Positions 21,801 to 33,307 of a DNA stretch of 64,000 bases are shown here, piece after piece. This DNA comes from Chromobotia macracanthus (taxonomy: Eukaryota; Chordata; Actinopteri; Cypriniformes; Botiidae). How positions within the stretch are numbered: position 1 is the first letter of the stretch; each line of letters opens with the position of its first letter. The DNA lies in the NCBI GenBank assembly GCA_036877525.1, contig JAZGTH010000015.1, positions 6,595,001 through 6,659,000 on the forward strand, written 5' to 3'. The notes beneath the pieces are model-generated. The model was not told where the DNA came from. It saw nothing but the letters and a program-made list of their open reading frames with translations, and searched no databases. Made by a program: the position numbers and the translations under genes.

Positions 21801-24499
21801 GCAGTTACAATTCGTCGTGCAATTCCCCACCCTCTTGAATTAGCAATACGGTGTTGCTTAAATTTACAGAAGGGCATTTATTTCAAGTCACAAATTTTAA
21901 TGCCTCATGAAATGCGTTGTGTGTTCATGTACTGGGTTTGTTTTTAAAGGCATCAAAAACCAGAAAACAAAGCCCATAAAGAGAGCACCAGAAATTATGC
22001 TCGACGTTTAACACCTCTTTATTATTTATTAATGCATCATACAAAGTATCGCTGCTGAGTAAAAGTGCGCATTGACATGCGTCATATACGTTCATTCATT
22101 GACTCTCCAGAAGGCCTTTTTAGTCTGTGCATTGTGTACGGTGGTGAAATAAGTGCCTTTTGTCGGAGAACCAAGAACAGGTTGACTTAGAGACTCTTTT
22201 AACTGTAACCCACAGTATGAAATCAAGTGCACTGGCTCCCAGCAACCCTTTGTCTTTGCCTTTTTCTCTGTAAGTGTCTAGGAATGTGACCACTGAATCG
22301 CCGGGGTAAAACCGTGCAAATCAGCTTTAACCGTCAGGACCGAGAGTAGACCCCAGACAACGGGACAGAAAAGGGTCTCGGTCGGTTGATTATCATAAGA
22401 ATCAAAACGCTGGGGATAAAAATCTCCTTTGAATAAATTACCGGTTCAATAGGAGGCGCGACTGCCAAACAGACAACTCTGTCAGAAACCGTGTGGATCT
22501 TGGTTTGCCTCTGTTCTCTGTTTCCTAAAACCTACACTTGTTTCGTAAACTCGCAACACAAATGCACTCCGTGACACAAAATCCATTGATTTGCATCGGT
22601 TGTTGTCTTTTCTTCAGGTCTCGATAGCACGCGAAACTCCCAAAGGCATCAGGGGCAAGCAGGCCTTTCCGTGAAAGCCAACCCGTTGTGAAGTAATGAA
22701 TTGGAGATAATGCGCCAAGGCATCGCGTCCGCCAAAAGATGCTGTGAGAATCAGACAGAGAGTGTTCAGTTATGGCACGTCTCAGGGTTATTGTCAATTA
22801 TCGAGCAACAACATGTTTCTGCTAGTCCAATGCTTTGACACATCTCAGCAATTTCCCAAGAGATTCACCGTATCATCGCTATACACTCTTATTAAAACAC
22901 ATTTATGCTGTTATGTAGACCTCGGTATTCATCCAGTAACAGAAATGCATGCGCTAGTAAACCTCAGGGACAAAAAGAAAGACGATTGCAATTTCCCAAA
23001 CTTTGTTTCTGGTGTAACACTTTATCCAGCAACCTCTCAAACCTCTTAAACGTAGCCAGTGTAATTATGAAGATTTTTTATAAGAAGTTTTATATAAGAT
23101 ACATTATCAATAATTGTGTGTGTGCATACTTGCGAAATCCAAATGAAAAATAAAAGTTGAAAATGCCATCACGAACCAAAACATGATATAAACCGACTTG
23201 TGTGTTTGAAATGACCTTTACTATCTGAAATCGACTAAATCTTTATTATACTAACATGGCCTCTGAGTGTGTCTGAGACGCAGAAATGACTGGTGTGATT
23301 ATATAGACTGTCAGATCCAGAAGTCAGGCCTTTGAGATTTACTTGTAATAAAAACACGTGTTTCTAAAGCGGTGTTTGACCAACTCAGCACCATGATTTT
23401 CAGTGATGAAAGTGTGTTAATGTCGCTAAGGCTCTCAATGCGATTATGTGCTGTAAAACACATGACAAGGATTGCATTGCAAAGGCTGATCTATTCTGGT
23501 CTTTAGATTTCGCCTAAAAGTAAAAAACGTGAGCTCAGGAACAAAGGGGACGCACTCATGGTAGCCTAGAAAAGTATTGTAATAAGTGTCTTCTCTGTGT
23601 CTCCTAAAGTTGGTTGCTCTCGAGTGTTTGTAAAACGGCATTATTGTTTTCTTAAAGATAATTAAATAAAGCATAAATAAATTAATAAAAGAGATAAATA
23701 CATTTACACTCTTATTATCACAAGAATTACCTGATAATAATTACATTTTGTTCAGTTTTTGTAATGTTTTTGTCACCTAAATGCAGCGCTGTAACACACA
23801 GCTTCTGTGCAATTCTTAAATAATACTGCGTATATTCAAAACATAATATAAAATTTATATAATATATGCAAAAGATGCACGATCGTTTTATGCATTATTA
23901 GACGGGTATACAGTGTAGAGGTTTATTGGAGGGGATTACCAGGTTATTCCACACACATGGACTGCACAGAGATATGTGAAAGATTTTATGTGCACCTGTC
24001 TGTATGTGAGTATACCTGTAGATGGGCCATCTACATTCACTATGTGCCTGCCTGTGGACTATCTGAACACACGTACTATAGGATGTAATTGTTGCAGGGT
24101 CTGGTTTTGAATTGGGATGCTGGACGGTTTAGTATCTGAGACGTTTAGCAACTCATTTTTACTTTTTGTTCCCCTAAATCCAACTACATTTTACTTACTC
24201 CAATACCACACCGTACACACGACATTAGGCCATTTATGTGTGCAAATTCTGTGAGGGTTCTCTTAGCCTGCCAGTACTGCCGAAAATACTTTCAATAACA
24301 TTGTTTCAGGAGAGGATGGTCGTCTCACTCAAGCGCTTCCTGATATTACTATTGATGCAATTCAATTTACCTTCCAATTTATAAACATTTACAATTTAAT
24401 AATGAAAGCGTTTTGACGTAGAATCCCTTTTTTAGGTTTTGGAAATCCTAAGAGCGATTTTCTCAATGACAAATCCCTGCGCCTGACCTAAATGATAAA
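21801..24499. other. Non-coding, partly complex
   Basis: No exon pair or RNA gene was identified. The stretch 22080-22800 is complex and repeat-poor and may contain conserved parts; it includes an ATTTGCAT octamer near 22590. A half RE1-like CTCAGCACC lies at 23384 without a partner half. A minus-strand donor-like CAG|GTAATT is present near 23729, unsupported. Confidence 0.4.
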
Positions 24500-24558
24500 C
24501 AAAAATGGCGTTCTGACGTCTCACACGCACAGCCTGACAGGGTTTGCAATTAACCCTG

Positions 24559-24574
24559 ATTTGCATATGCAAAT
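24559..24574. promoter_or_regulatory. Palindromic double POU octamer
   Basis: A perfect 16-bp palindrome, ATTTGCATATGCAAAT, carries an octamer on each strand overlapping at the central AT. This geometry would suit two POU proteins binding symmetrically. The surrounding 24500-24610 is complex sequence and may be a conserved enhancer of the mir-9 domain. Confidence 0.5.
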
Positions 24575-24619
24575 GAACTGGAAATTTCTTTGACTACAAA
24601 ATGGGGTTGAATGAAACAG

Positions 24620-25489
24620 AAGACCACTCATAGATATATTGCACGACTTTATGAATAACAGGTTATATTTTAATAATGAGCAATTTTTAATGCATCAGAT
24701 TAACAGAAATGCACCAATGCATTTCTCTGTAGTTTAGCCTTCTTGTTATTATTGATTAAATCTATTGTCTTTGTCTATTGTCTGAGAATTGCACGTTGTA
24801 TCATGCAGCACGAGTTTTAAGCAATGAAACGAAGCCATCTCGCTCAGCAGAGATTAGTTAGGCAGATGAGAGTTAATCAATAAAGTATAACTACGAACAA
24901 ACTGCATAAAGCTAGAAGCTGGTGACTTCTACTAGGCCAACATTTTTCTTAAATCAAAGAGTCAAATGTAAAACATTGATTATAAACTTTATATATGAGC
25001 AGCGTATGAACAGGCTACAGCTCATTTAGCATAACCCAACTTCCATTACTATAAAGGCAGCTCGATGAATCGTTGTTGTAATTAAATTTGATTTATCCTT
25101 TTATTTTCTTGTGTTTCTCATTGTCATAGTTGAAAATCTTGCATCTAAATAAGTCCAAGTCCACTTTTGGGATTTCTATCAGTTAAAGAATTTATATAAA
25201 TCGATCAATGTAAATTAAATAAACGACGTATAAATGCAGATTAAAGTGTTCCCTTGAAGAAGTGCTTGTTAAACGGTGAGATACAGTTAGATAAAGCACC
25301 TAAACTCTAAACTGGTATGATGTTGGAAAAAAAAATAAATCCCTAGAGATTACAGGTGACCTCTATCATTACAGCAGCTAATTATATGCCTATCGTATCG
25401 AGAAACGGCTGTCTGGCTGTTTTAAGAAACTTCGTTTGTTTGCATTAACAGTGAACGAAATATGTTTCGCTATTAACGAAATTATGAAG
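24620..25489. other. AT-rich non-coding DNA
   Basis: No gene, repeat element or notable motif recognised here. Confidence 0.5.
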
Positions 25490-25640
25490 ATAAATGCAGA
25501 TCGGATCATCCGGCCATTGAATTTGTGCCAGGCAATTACGTCAGCGCTTTGGCCTGCGCCGTTCACGTGCGCGTAGTTGCGTTTGTGCGCGCGCGTTTCA
25601 CCTGTCATTATATCAAGCTGATAGCGTGTTATATCAATAA
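25490..25640. promoter_or_regulatory. Short CpG-rich element
   Basis: A local CpG-rich stretch includes an E-box CACGTG at 25565-25570 and alternating GCGCGC. A TGTCATT near 25604 is a PBX/MEIS-type core. It could be a minor promoter or an enhancer. The 110-codon minus-strand frame across it is not recognised. Confidence 0.3.
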
Positions 25641-26328
25641 AATGACATGTTTCAAATAGTTTAATAACCTTTACATTGCTGTGGGAAATTAGTTTTGCAA
25701 TAGTGTATACAAATTTCAACAAATCAACGACATGTTTGCTGTCATAATTATTGTGACCTGAATCAGCTGTCTAGGTACTGTTTGTAAATTGAAGTAAATA
25801 CTTAAGAGGTCAAATTCGAGAGACATCTTCGTTTTGGTGGAGAATCGCCTTGAATAATCCTTCTCTTTTAACTGATCAAGTTAAACGCTAATAAAGAAAA
25901 ATGATTGATTATTCTCATATAGCTACAGCCGTCTGCAGCATGGTTCCCACCCTGAGTCAGTAAGGAAGACCTGGATCAAACTACAAAAATAATTCGACAC
26001 TTAATAGGATGTGCTCAAATGTTTTCATTTCACAAGACGTTAACATGTAAAAAGGAGGATTTTAATCTAAATGAAGTGTTTTTTTTCATTCTGTTGACCA
26101 CAGATTGTTAAAGGTTAAATAGTTCTTTGTCTATTGCATGCTCGATGTAAAACAGTTAGATAATTTGTTCACGTGTTATTTTGTTGTCGTTTAGAAGTTT
26201 CACTAATATGGACCTTTGTGATTAACTATTCAGTTAGCAATTGGATGTTCAATGGATTATAATCTATTCTAGTCTAGTCTAGAGTTGTGTTTTAAGGTTG
26301 TTTTAGGTTTAGGTTTAAAATAGTCTAC

Positions 26329-26460
26329 CTGAAATTCATAGCGCTCCCTCCCACCCGTTAGTGTGGCGCTGTCCGTGAAACAGTGCTGAAGTCAGTCTGA
26401 TTTTAAGAGACTTGGGACGAAAGCAGAGCAATATAGATGGTCTTTCGTATCCATTTAAAT
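26329..26460 (-). promoter_or_regulatory. mir9-1hg: Possible host first exon/promoter at RE1
   Basis: A minus-strand donor TTTCAG|GTAGAC sits at 26329/26328. The wide RE1 site lies 36-61 bp upstream of it and a TCTATATTG TATA-like motif about 100 bp upstream. This could be a REST-controlled first exon of the mir-9 host RNA. No transcript supports it, so the call is tentative. Confidence 0.2.
26365..26390 (-). promoter_or_regulatory. Wide-spaced RE1/NRSE (REST) site
   Basis: The plus strand reads GGCGCTGTCC, 7 bases, AGTGCTGAA. These are the two halves of the REST element in reverse orientation: left half perfect, right half one mismatch. The canonical gap is 2 bases; here it is 7, an extra 5, which falls in the tolerated expanded class of RE1 sites described for REST. 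It lies 9 kb upstream of mir-9 in transcription direction. REST is known to repress mir-9 genes outside neurons and is itself a miR-9 target. Confidence 0.6.
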
Positions 26461-27460
26461 CTATACATTAAAATTGCCTCACAGTCTGACGTCACTGAAT
26501 TTGTTTTGGGATTAAGTTACTCAGCATTTGTCTTGAGGCGAGTTAAGACAGGTTTCCAAAACATTTGGTCCCCAAAGACCTATAAATTGGCCACAAAACT
26601 TTAAAGATATTATCTAAATAATGCCACTTTGGACATAGTGTAGCTAATGTACACCATAACCAAGAAAAATATAAGAATTCTTAAAAACATTTATTTGAAA
26701 GAATACTGCGAAATTTGTATGTACGAACAATGCGTTCCCTGCGTGCAATGTCTGATCATTTGGCCTACACACTATGTGCTAATGTAAAATAAAGGGGTAA
26801 ACAAAAGAGAGTTGAATGAAAATTGGTTAAATGAGAACGTCTTGTATTCATTCCTTCTCTTCGTCGCATTCCTATTACTCCAAAGGCGAGCCCAAATACT
26901 CCACTATAGTCTATGTACAAGTGTTGCACAGCATGTCATCTTATGTTACACAGTAGGAAATACCTCAATCTTCCAGATGAACGCTTCTGAAGAGAAGTTT
27001 ACGCCTCCTTATACGTTGCAGATTACCATAGTAAACTGTGGGCGTCACTAGCCTTCCCTTCGTCTCCAGTCTGTGGGTTAGTAAACACAGTTCTCACATA
27101 CACACATTAAGTCACAAAACGTGCATTCGTTCTCGTGCACATTATTAAAACCCCAGTTCAATTTTAATCTTGGCAAGCGTTTCATTGCCAAAGCCTCAAT
27201 TACTTCATCTGACCATATTTAATAAAGAAATATGCCTATTTAATAAATAAAGGCAGAACATTCCATGTTAGTGGAATTTTTAGTATTTCTTCTAAATGTG
27301 GTCGAGGAAAATCTTTGGCATTTGTCCAACACTGTTGGCATCAACTGCTCCGTTTATAGTTCCATGTTCTGTATTGCATTAAGCTATTTGTTTTACAAGT
27401 ATAATTACAAGTACAACAGGTATTTGTTGTTAAGCTATGATCGCAAAGCTCAAAAGCCCT

Positions 27461-27730
27461 GGTAACAATTTATACTTTTTAAATATTTTTACAAAATATT
27501 GTAAAAAATATATTGTATATTGTATATATGTATATTGTAAAGGTAAACAATTTACCTTTACAATTTAATAGTAAGGTGTTAACAAACATTTTTAAATACT
27601 TAACATATAGCCAATACATTAAATTACATCTCTATTTCATCTTGTATTCACATTAACGAAAGATTTATTAATAAAAACGATGCAATGCAACAATGTGTTA
27701 TACAATGCATTACCAAGTGTTATCAAAACA
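27461..27730. mobile_element. Decayed inverted-repeat DNA element
   Basis: The left end GGTAACAATTTATAC and the right end TACCAAGTGTTATC are imperfect inverted copies. The interior includes ACATTAACGAAAGATTTATTAATAA-like wording common to a fish element family. A related end (GGTAGCACTTTATAGTAACTA) occurs at about 35681. Non-coding and degenerate. Confidence 0.5.
27534..27564. repeat. Perfect 14-bp hairpin, 3-nt loop
   Basis: Arms ATTGTAAAGGTAAA (27534-27547) and TTTACCTTTACAAT (27551-27564) pair perfectly around CAA, inside the decayed element at 27461-27730. Confidence 0.85.
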
Positions 27731-28369
27731 TGTTATGGTGACAAATAAAAAAAAAAATCAGGAATTCTGAATGCTAATATCAATTTCATCTGGCAAATAG
27801 GGAAAACATGGGGCGTTGTCCACATTAAAATAGACAGAGTTACTAATTTACCTAAATTATTTTGTCTTTGCTATAGCCTATAAAACTAGCCTGCAGAAAA
27901 TGCCACCGTAGTTGTCAATTGCAAATCTGTGACGAATGAAACGTGCAAGAATGAGTCGTTTTTGACGTATACAACTGCACAGAACTTATGTTTCTTAAGT
28001 AAATGGAACAACTTTAATTTGTTCCAATTAAGGCGTTTATATTTACGGGTGAATCCTTGCCAGGTAGTTTTACTTGCTACCACGAAGACAATTTGACTCT
28101 GTCAGTCACAAATGAGCAAAATAATAAATCTTACGTCTTAACTTAAACTGCAAAAGGGATACAGTTAGAAAAAAGGAAGAATAAATCATTCATTAAAAAA
28201 TGAAAGACAAAGAAAATGGAAGAAAAAGAAATGCAAGCCAGTATTTGCCAATTTCATTTGTAAAATGACATTTCTGGTCAATTTCAAATTCGACGTGAGG
28301 TAGATTTCATGAGAACAGGCCTGGGTGTTAGTTTAAATTTCACCCTCCTAAGGGAGATTGTAGCCTACA

Positions 28370-28720
28370 TAAACATAAACTGCTCATTTGCATGCTCTAT
28401 CCCACGGTGGAAATTACAATGCAGCATAATTAATATGCGCATAAATTAAGACTGAGAGAGGGTTCTAGATTCGGCGCGCAGGCGGTCCTCTTTAAGAAGA
28501 AAGAAGGGGGCTATGTTGGCCCAGGAACAAGCTGACTGTTCACACGCTAAATTTCAGCAGGAGGGGGCAACAAACCCGCCTTCCCATGCCGTGCTGGCCT
28601 GGGCCCACACAATAACCGAGGGAGAGAAGCAAAGATTAGTCAAACAGCTTTGAGATGTTTCTTATTTTATTCACAAAGAGCCCAGATTACATTCCCGGTT
28701 CTCCACCCCCATCAGTACGA
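28370..28720. promoter_or_regulatory. Candidate conserved enhancer block
   Basis: This is one of the clearest complex stretches. It includes a reverse octamer ATTTGCAT at 28386-28393, paired homeodomain cores (CATAATTAATATG), a CTCF-like GGAGGGGGCAAC near 28560-28571, and a GC-rich tail (TGCTGGCCTGGGCCCA). No frame or splice structure is present. Typical of an ultraconserved-style enhancer between mir-9 and mef2d; alignment is needed. Confidence 0.4.
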
Positions 28721-29312
28721 CTTAATAGACTTAAATAGTTTTCAGTTACCAACATGACAAGTGAAGATTCTATAATTTTACAACCAAATTATGGAAAATG
28801 TTTCTATATGCAAGACTGTACACAGAAAATGCTGAAAACGTGGATTTCGTGCAATCCTGTTTTTGTAGGCTACAAGAAATATGAGTGTCATCCAGTTTTT
28901 TCCCCCATGGCCTCAGGCTATTTACTCAGATGCCCCTGGGGCTCATTTATAAGCCTCATTCATAGATCTGGTACAGATCTGTCATCCCTTTTCTATAGTT
29001 TGTTTATTTTCACAGATTTTGAAAGACGGACCTTCAAAAAAAAAAAAAACATTTAAAGTACATTTAAAAAACTGAGGTCAAATGGAGTGTTTTATCTAAC
29101 AGGGAAGTTAAAACTGTATAGTTTTCACTGGCAAATAAATAGCATTTTTCGAGAGCGATATGGACCATACATACCAATGATTTCCTAAAACAACAATAAT
29201 GAAAGACAGATGAGTAGTAATTTCAGTTCACAAAATGGGTTCTCCAAGAGCTAATTGTATATTTAAAAGAGAGTCTGTAGGTCTGTCTGTTCCAAAGTAC
29301 AATTGAGCCTCG

Positions 29313-29327
29313 ACTGCCATCTGGTGG
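29313..29327 (-). promoter_or_regulatory. CTCF motif, minus strand
   Basis: The minus strand reads CCACCAGATGGCAGT, matching all 15 positions of the CTCF core CCASYAGRKGGCRSY. It points towards the mir-9 domain. Confidence 0.65.
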
Positions 29328-29652
29328 AAAATTAGGGTTAATGCACTACACAGGCTTATTTACGCTCAGTTGAAGAAGCTGATGGGTTTTTAAAGCGTTA
29401 ATACAAATAGTCAGTATTTGTAATGTTTGTTGTTTATTAAAAAAAATATTTTATTTATATATATTATACTGTAGTAAACTATTGTTGGGAGTTGTATGCT
29501 CACATAACTCATATAGTGTGTGTGAATACTAAACGGTTTGCGTGAACCTATATTTCATGAATGTGTACAAAAGACAGATTAACCCAAACTGTCCAGTTTT
29601 CATTAATTTTCGCAAAATTCAGAGGACGAATTGTAATACAGACCGAAAACCA

Positions 29653-29667
29653 CTACTAGAGGGCACC
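29653..29667 (+). promoter_or_regulatory. CTCF motif, plus strand
   Basis: CTACTAGAGGGCACC matches 14 of 15 positions of the CTCF core. It points towards mef2d, opposite to the motif at 29313-29327. Confidence 0.6.
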
Positions 29668-30297
29668 ACTGGAACGACAAAACAATACAGAGTATGTATT
29701 TCCACAGAGAAATATATCAGCCCTCTTTATGGCAATACAGTAATATACGTACTTATAACTGCATACTCACTATATCTGCTCATAAAGTACTGAAATGACT
29801 TTTCGTAATCGCTCGTCATTGTGACTAGCATATGGCAAATATTAGGTACATGACTCAAAACAGTAAAAATTTACAGTAACATTTACACTAAACGCCTTCA
29901 GCTGTCCGCAACGATTGTGCCACCACATTATACTATTTTTGGCCAGCCATACTAATTAGTGTGCTTTCTTTATATTCATGTATCTCTTCATTCATTTGTT
30001 TACATATTTCATACATTATAATAAAAATATTCACATATAATTGTTTAATTTAATTACTGAGGTAAATGAAAGTAAATAAAAGCATTGAAGTCATGTTGTT
30101 TACTGCATAAATCATAAAAGTTTTGGTGTCATTTGGTGGTTGTCCTACAGGAAACTGCACGAGTCTCCAGATCATTTAAAGATCTAAGACGTTTCTCAAC
30201 AACTTCTTAAGTAACGATGCATTTGGAAAACTGACCTTAATTCTACTATGAATCGGACGAATTGGGAAACAGATCTTTTTCTCTTATCTCGGTGTGG

Positions 30298-30312
30298 CCA
30301 CTAGAGGGCGGA
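30298..30312 (+). promoter_or_regulatory. CTCF motif, plus strand
   Basis: CCACTAGAGGGCGGA matches 14 of 15 positions of the CTCF core and points towards mef2d. It is the third strong match within 1 kb. Confidence 0.6.
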
Positions 30313-31260
30313 ATGTCACAAGCCACAATTAAGTCATCTGAGTTGCAGGGTATGATGTGCAATTATAATCAAGTTCCTTAATTCTATCGTTCTGCAGAGT
30401 CGCAAGAGTTGCACCAATACCACATATAATAATATAATACCAAATATAACAAATGCATACACATTTTTCATAAAAATGAATCTTGAGATTTTTTGTGAAG
30501 CTTAAACAAAAGGGTCTAGGTGGTGTGGTGTTTTTTTGTAATGCAGAAAGTCATAAAAACACAACAAATATTGGCATAAGTAGTCTGGCATAAATAAGTA
30601 GCCAATACAAAATATTTTAAAAACATATGTGTAACAAATCACTTTCCAACTTTTGTAAATTGAAATAATTACAGTTGTTTGTAATATTGAGTTCTTACAT
30701 AGCATTCCGTAACACAACACCATATTGTATTGAATTTTAATGTTTTGTTGCTTTACAATAGTAATTTAGCCTTGTGAGACATCTAAACTTTTTATTTATT
30801 TATTAAAATTATATCAACCCCTTGGCAAAGCTTTTTCACTTACTGTCTGTTCCTGATTGCCATACTTACAGCAGCTCATTGTGGGGGTACGTTTGATAGA
30901 GGCAGGAGGGTTTGTTGGCTTTGTTGCCATAGATACACAGAGTTGCTAGGCAGCAGACAGGATGCTACGGAAGCCAAGTGCAGAAGATCAGCGGGTCACT
31001 GCAGAGAGGAATATTTTCACCCACACACCTTTCATCTGGATTAATACATTCAGAAATAAAGGAAAAGGCAAAGTGATGAAGGAGAGGAAGAGAGGGAGAG
31101 CGTAAACAGAGTAATACATAGAACGAAATAGAGAAAGAGACATACAAACAGACTGCATCTGTGTGTGCATCTACGTGTCAAAGAAAGAGTAAGAAAGAAA
31201 GCATGAGAAAAGGGAACGACAAAACAAACCAACCGAGAATCCATCTGAAAAATGTAAATT

Positions 31261-31325
31261 TGCAGTCATTCTCAGATCTGAAGGGAAACTGTTTGCTGTC
31301 ATTCTCAGATTTGAAGGGAAATGTT
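31261..31325 (+). repeat. 33-bp tandem duplication
   Basis: Two near-identical units containing GTCATTCTCAGATYTGAAGG start 33 bp apart (31265 and 31298). Confidence 0.8.
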
Positions 31326-31843
31326 CCAGCACGCAGGTACTGCAGCCCTGTGACAGCTATTACATCACCTCAGATCGTGTTAAATCAAACCAAATCTATA
31401 ACTTATAACAGCCCATATTGGGCCCAAAACCAAATTCACCTGAAGCAGATCCACCACTTCACACACTGATTACAGAACATTTAGAGGAGAGTTTCTATTA
31501 CATCCTGATGAATTTAAAGGATTTTAAACTATTATCCACAGATGATTAAATACAATTAGTCATGCTCTCATAACTGCCCACTGTGGTCATTCTATAACTG
31601 ATCTCATATGAGAGAGGACTCCTCTGTCACCATCACAGCATTGCAGCCCCACTTTCATCATTGTTTTTGTCTGCGGTGAAGGTTTCACGTCTGAATGCCA
31701 TTCTGTTCAGTGTGTAGGAAGCAAGTGATCTGAGAGAGGGCAACAGGGTGTCCATCTGTTTGTATAAATGCTCTTCCACAAAACCCCAGTGCATAAGCTC
31801 CTTACATAAGGAATAAAACAGAGTAATCTGTCTCCAGCACAGG

Positions 31844-31874
31844 TAGGCCTATGTGTAACCTACACATAGGCCTA
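31844..31874. repeat. Perfect 14-bp hairpin, 3-nt loop
   Basis: Arms TAGGCCTATGTGTA (31844-31857) and TACACATAGGCCTA (31861-31874) pair perfectly around ACC. The geometry is the same as at 27534-27564 but the sequence is unrelated. Confidence 0.85.
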
Positions 31875-32959
31875 TCTAAACTCTTTTAATATGTATTGAT
31901 AGAATTTATACAGGGTTTATAAAGTATAAAAACTGAGCATTGTTTCTGATTTATTAAATACGTTTCGCAACTTATTCAACTTGCTTCATCAAACAAAAAG
32001 GATGCGTTTGCTTTTTCCAAAAATCTAGCTAAACATCCTGTAAGGGTCTGGATAGGCATAACCCTCAAGGACCTTTAAATACAGTTAATTAAACTCGTTA
32101 ATAACATCTACATTACTCGATACGCTATATAAGTTTACAAAAGCGTCTCCCCAGAGTAAGCTGGTGGCAAGTATTGAATCTCATAAAAACGCAGACAAGA
32201 GTTTTCATTTCCAAGGGTCCTGTGTCTTTAAATGTTCCTCCATAGTGATGACGCACGCAGCTCTGATCCGAGCGTATGCCGCAAGTGCTTTCTCATTATT
32301 TAATAATTTGATGAATATTGCAGTTGTTTTGTTGTGTTATTACAAACCTTTGAAACGGATTTCAATTAAATCAGCAAACCGGTAGTTTCAATTGACTATA
32401 AACTCACTGACTGCACTCCGACATTTTCAAGCTCGGCTGCATCACTCCCATTCCCTCTGTAAACACTGTATTCCTCCACGAAACATAGGACCTTCCCAGT
32501 TCATTTAGGATTTTCTAGACATTGCTCGTACGTGGTACCAAATCACCGGGTCATATAATACATATATAACCACATGTCCAAATAATTTTCTTTAAACATT
32601 TTAAAGTTTTTTTGTTGTTACGATAGTTAAATGATGCGAATATAATGCACGATTTCAGTTCCAACTATGATTCATTTAGGTATTATGAGCTTTGGAGATA
32701 AATGTTGCTGACGTAACCTATTAAACCGTGAACGTCTGATAAATGTTTTTAATATTTAGTTCAATGACTACACATCATTACGCCAAATGCAATTTTTACG
32801 ACATATACATTTTTCAGAGCATTTCAAACATATAATAAAATCACATCTAAACGTATCACATTCCTGTTCTTTATTGTAAACACATAAAGGAATTTTATAG
32901 GATTTTATTAGCAAGATGGGAAGGCGGATGAATACATAAACCGCTTCAGCATGATCTCT

Positions 32960-33180
32960 TCCTACTGCACCTTGACTCCGCCCACAGTTCTGCTTCCACA
33001 TGCAGTACTCGTAATCCGATTGGGTGAAACTCTCACAGCTCATCTCCGATTGGTTTACCTAGCTGTCCATCATAGTGCATTGCCAGTCATGGTGGATAGG
33101 ACACTTTGTACATGGAGGATTTTGACTGTACGGGCTAAATAATAACCCTGAACAGGAGTTAAGGATTCCACACATTATTG
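32960..33180 (+). promoter_or_regulatory. mef2d: mef2d promoter, twin CCAAT boxes
   Basis: A GC-box-like CTCCGCCCAC lies at about 32974. Two reverse CCAAT boxes, each CCGATTGG, lie at 33017-33024 and 33047-33054, exactly 30 bp (three helical turns) apart, the phasing typical of paired NF-Y sites. The inferred exon 1 with a strong donor follows at 33307. No TATA box is obvious. The transcription start is therefore expected between about 33100 and 33200. Confidence 0.5.
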
Positions 33181-33307
33181 CCGGCAGTTTTTCCAGTATT
33201 TTTTATTTTCTCGCCTGGTTTGGTCTTCATTGCACTTATTTCACGGGTGCAGGGCCGTAAGAATGCTGGTGTTTATCGCACAGATGTGCATCTAGTAGCT
33301 GCTCTGG
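33180..33307 (+). other. mef2d: mef2d 5'UTR exon 1 (inferred)
   Basis: The donor CTCTGG|GTAAGT at 33307/33308 is a near-perfect 5' splice site immediately downstream of a CCAAT-type promoter. The first acceptor that fits in front of the start codon is at 51562, so the two would join across an 18.3-kb intron. The exon contains a 10-codon upstream frame (33263-33295, starts MLVFIAQ) ending 12 nt before the donor. The 5' boundary is a guess and alternative first exons are common in MEF2 genes. Confidence 0.45.

Larger units (their letters stand above)
26500..28369. other. AT-rich non-coding DNA with one element
   Basis: Apart from the repeat at 27461-27730 and its hairpin, nothing is recognised. 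Frames here are short and anonymous. Confidence 0.5.
30320..32899. other. Intergenic DNA before mef2d
   Basis: No gene is supported. It holds a 33-bp tandem duplication at 31261-31325 and a perfect hairpin at 31844-31874. A complex stretch at 30840-31120 has no recognisable content. Confidence 0.5.

Noticed and set aside
21427..21801. Open frames of 65-124 codons on both strands
   Set aside because: CpG-rich composition removes stop codons; both strands and several frames are open at once and none is recognisable.
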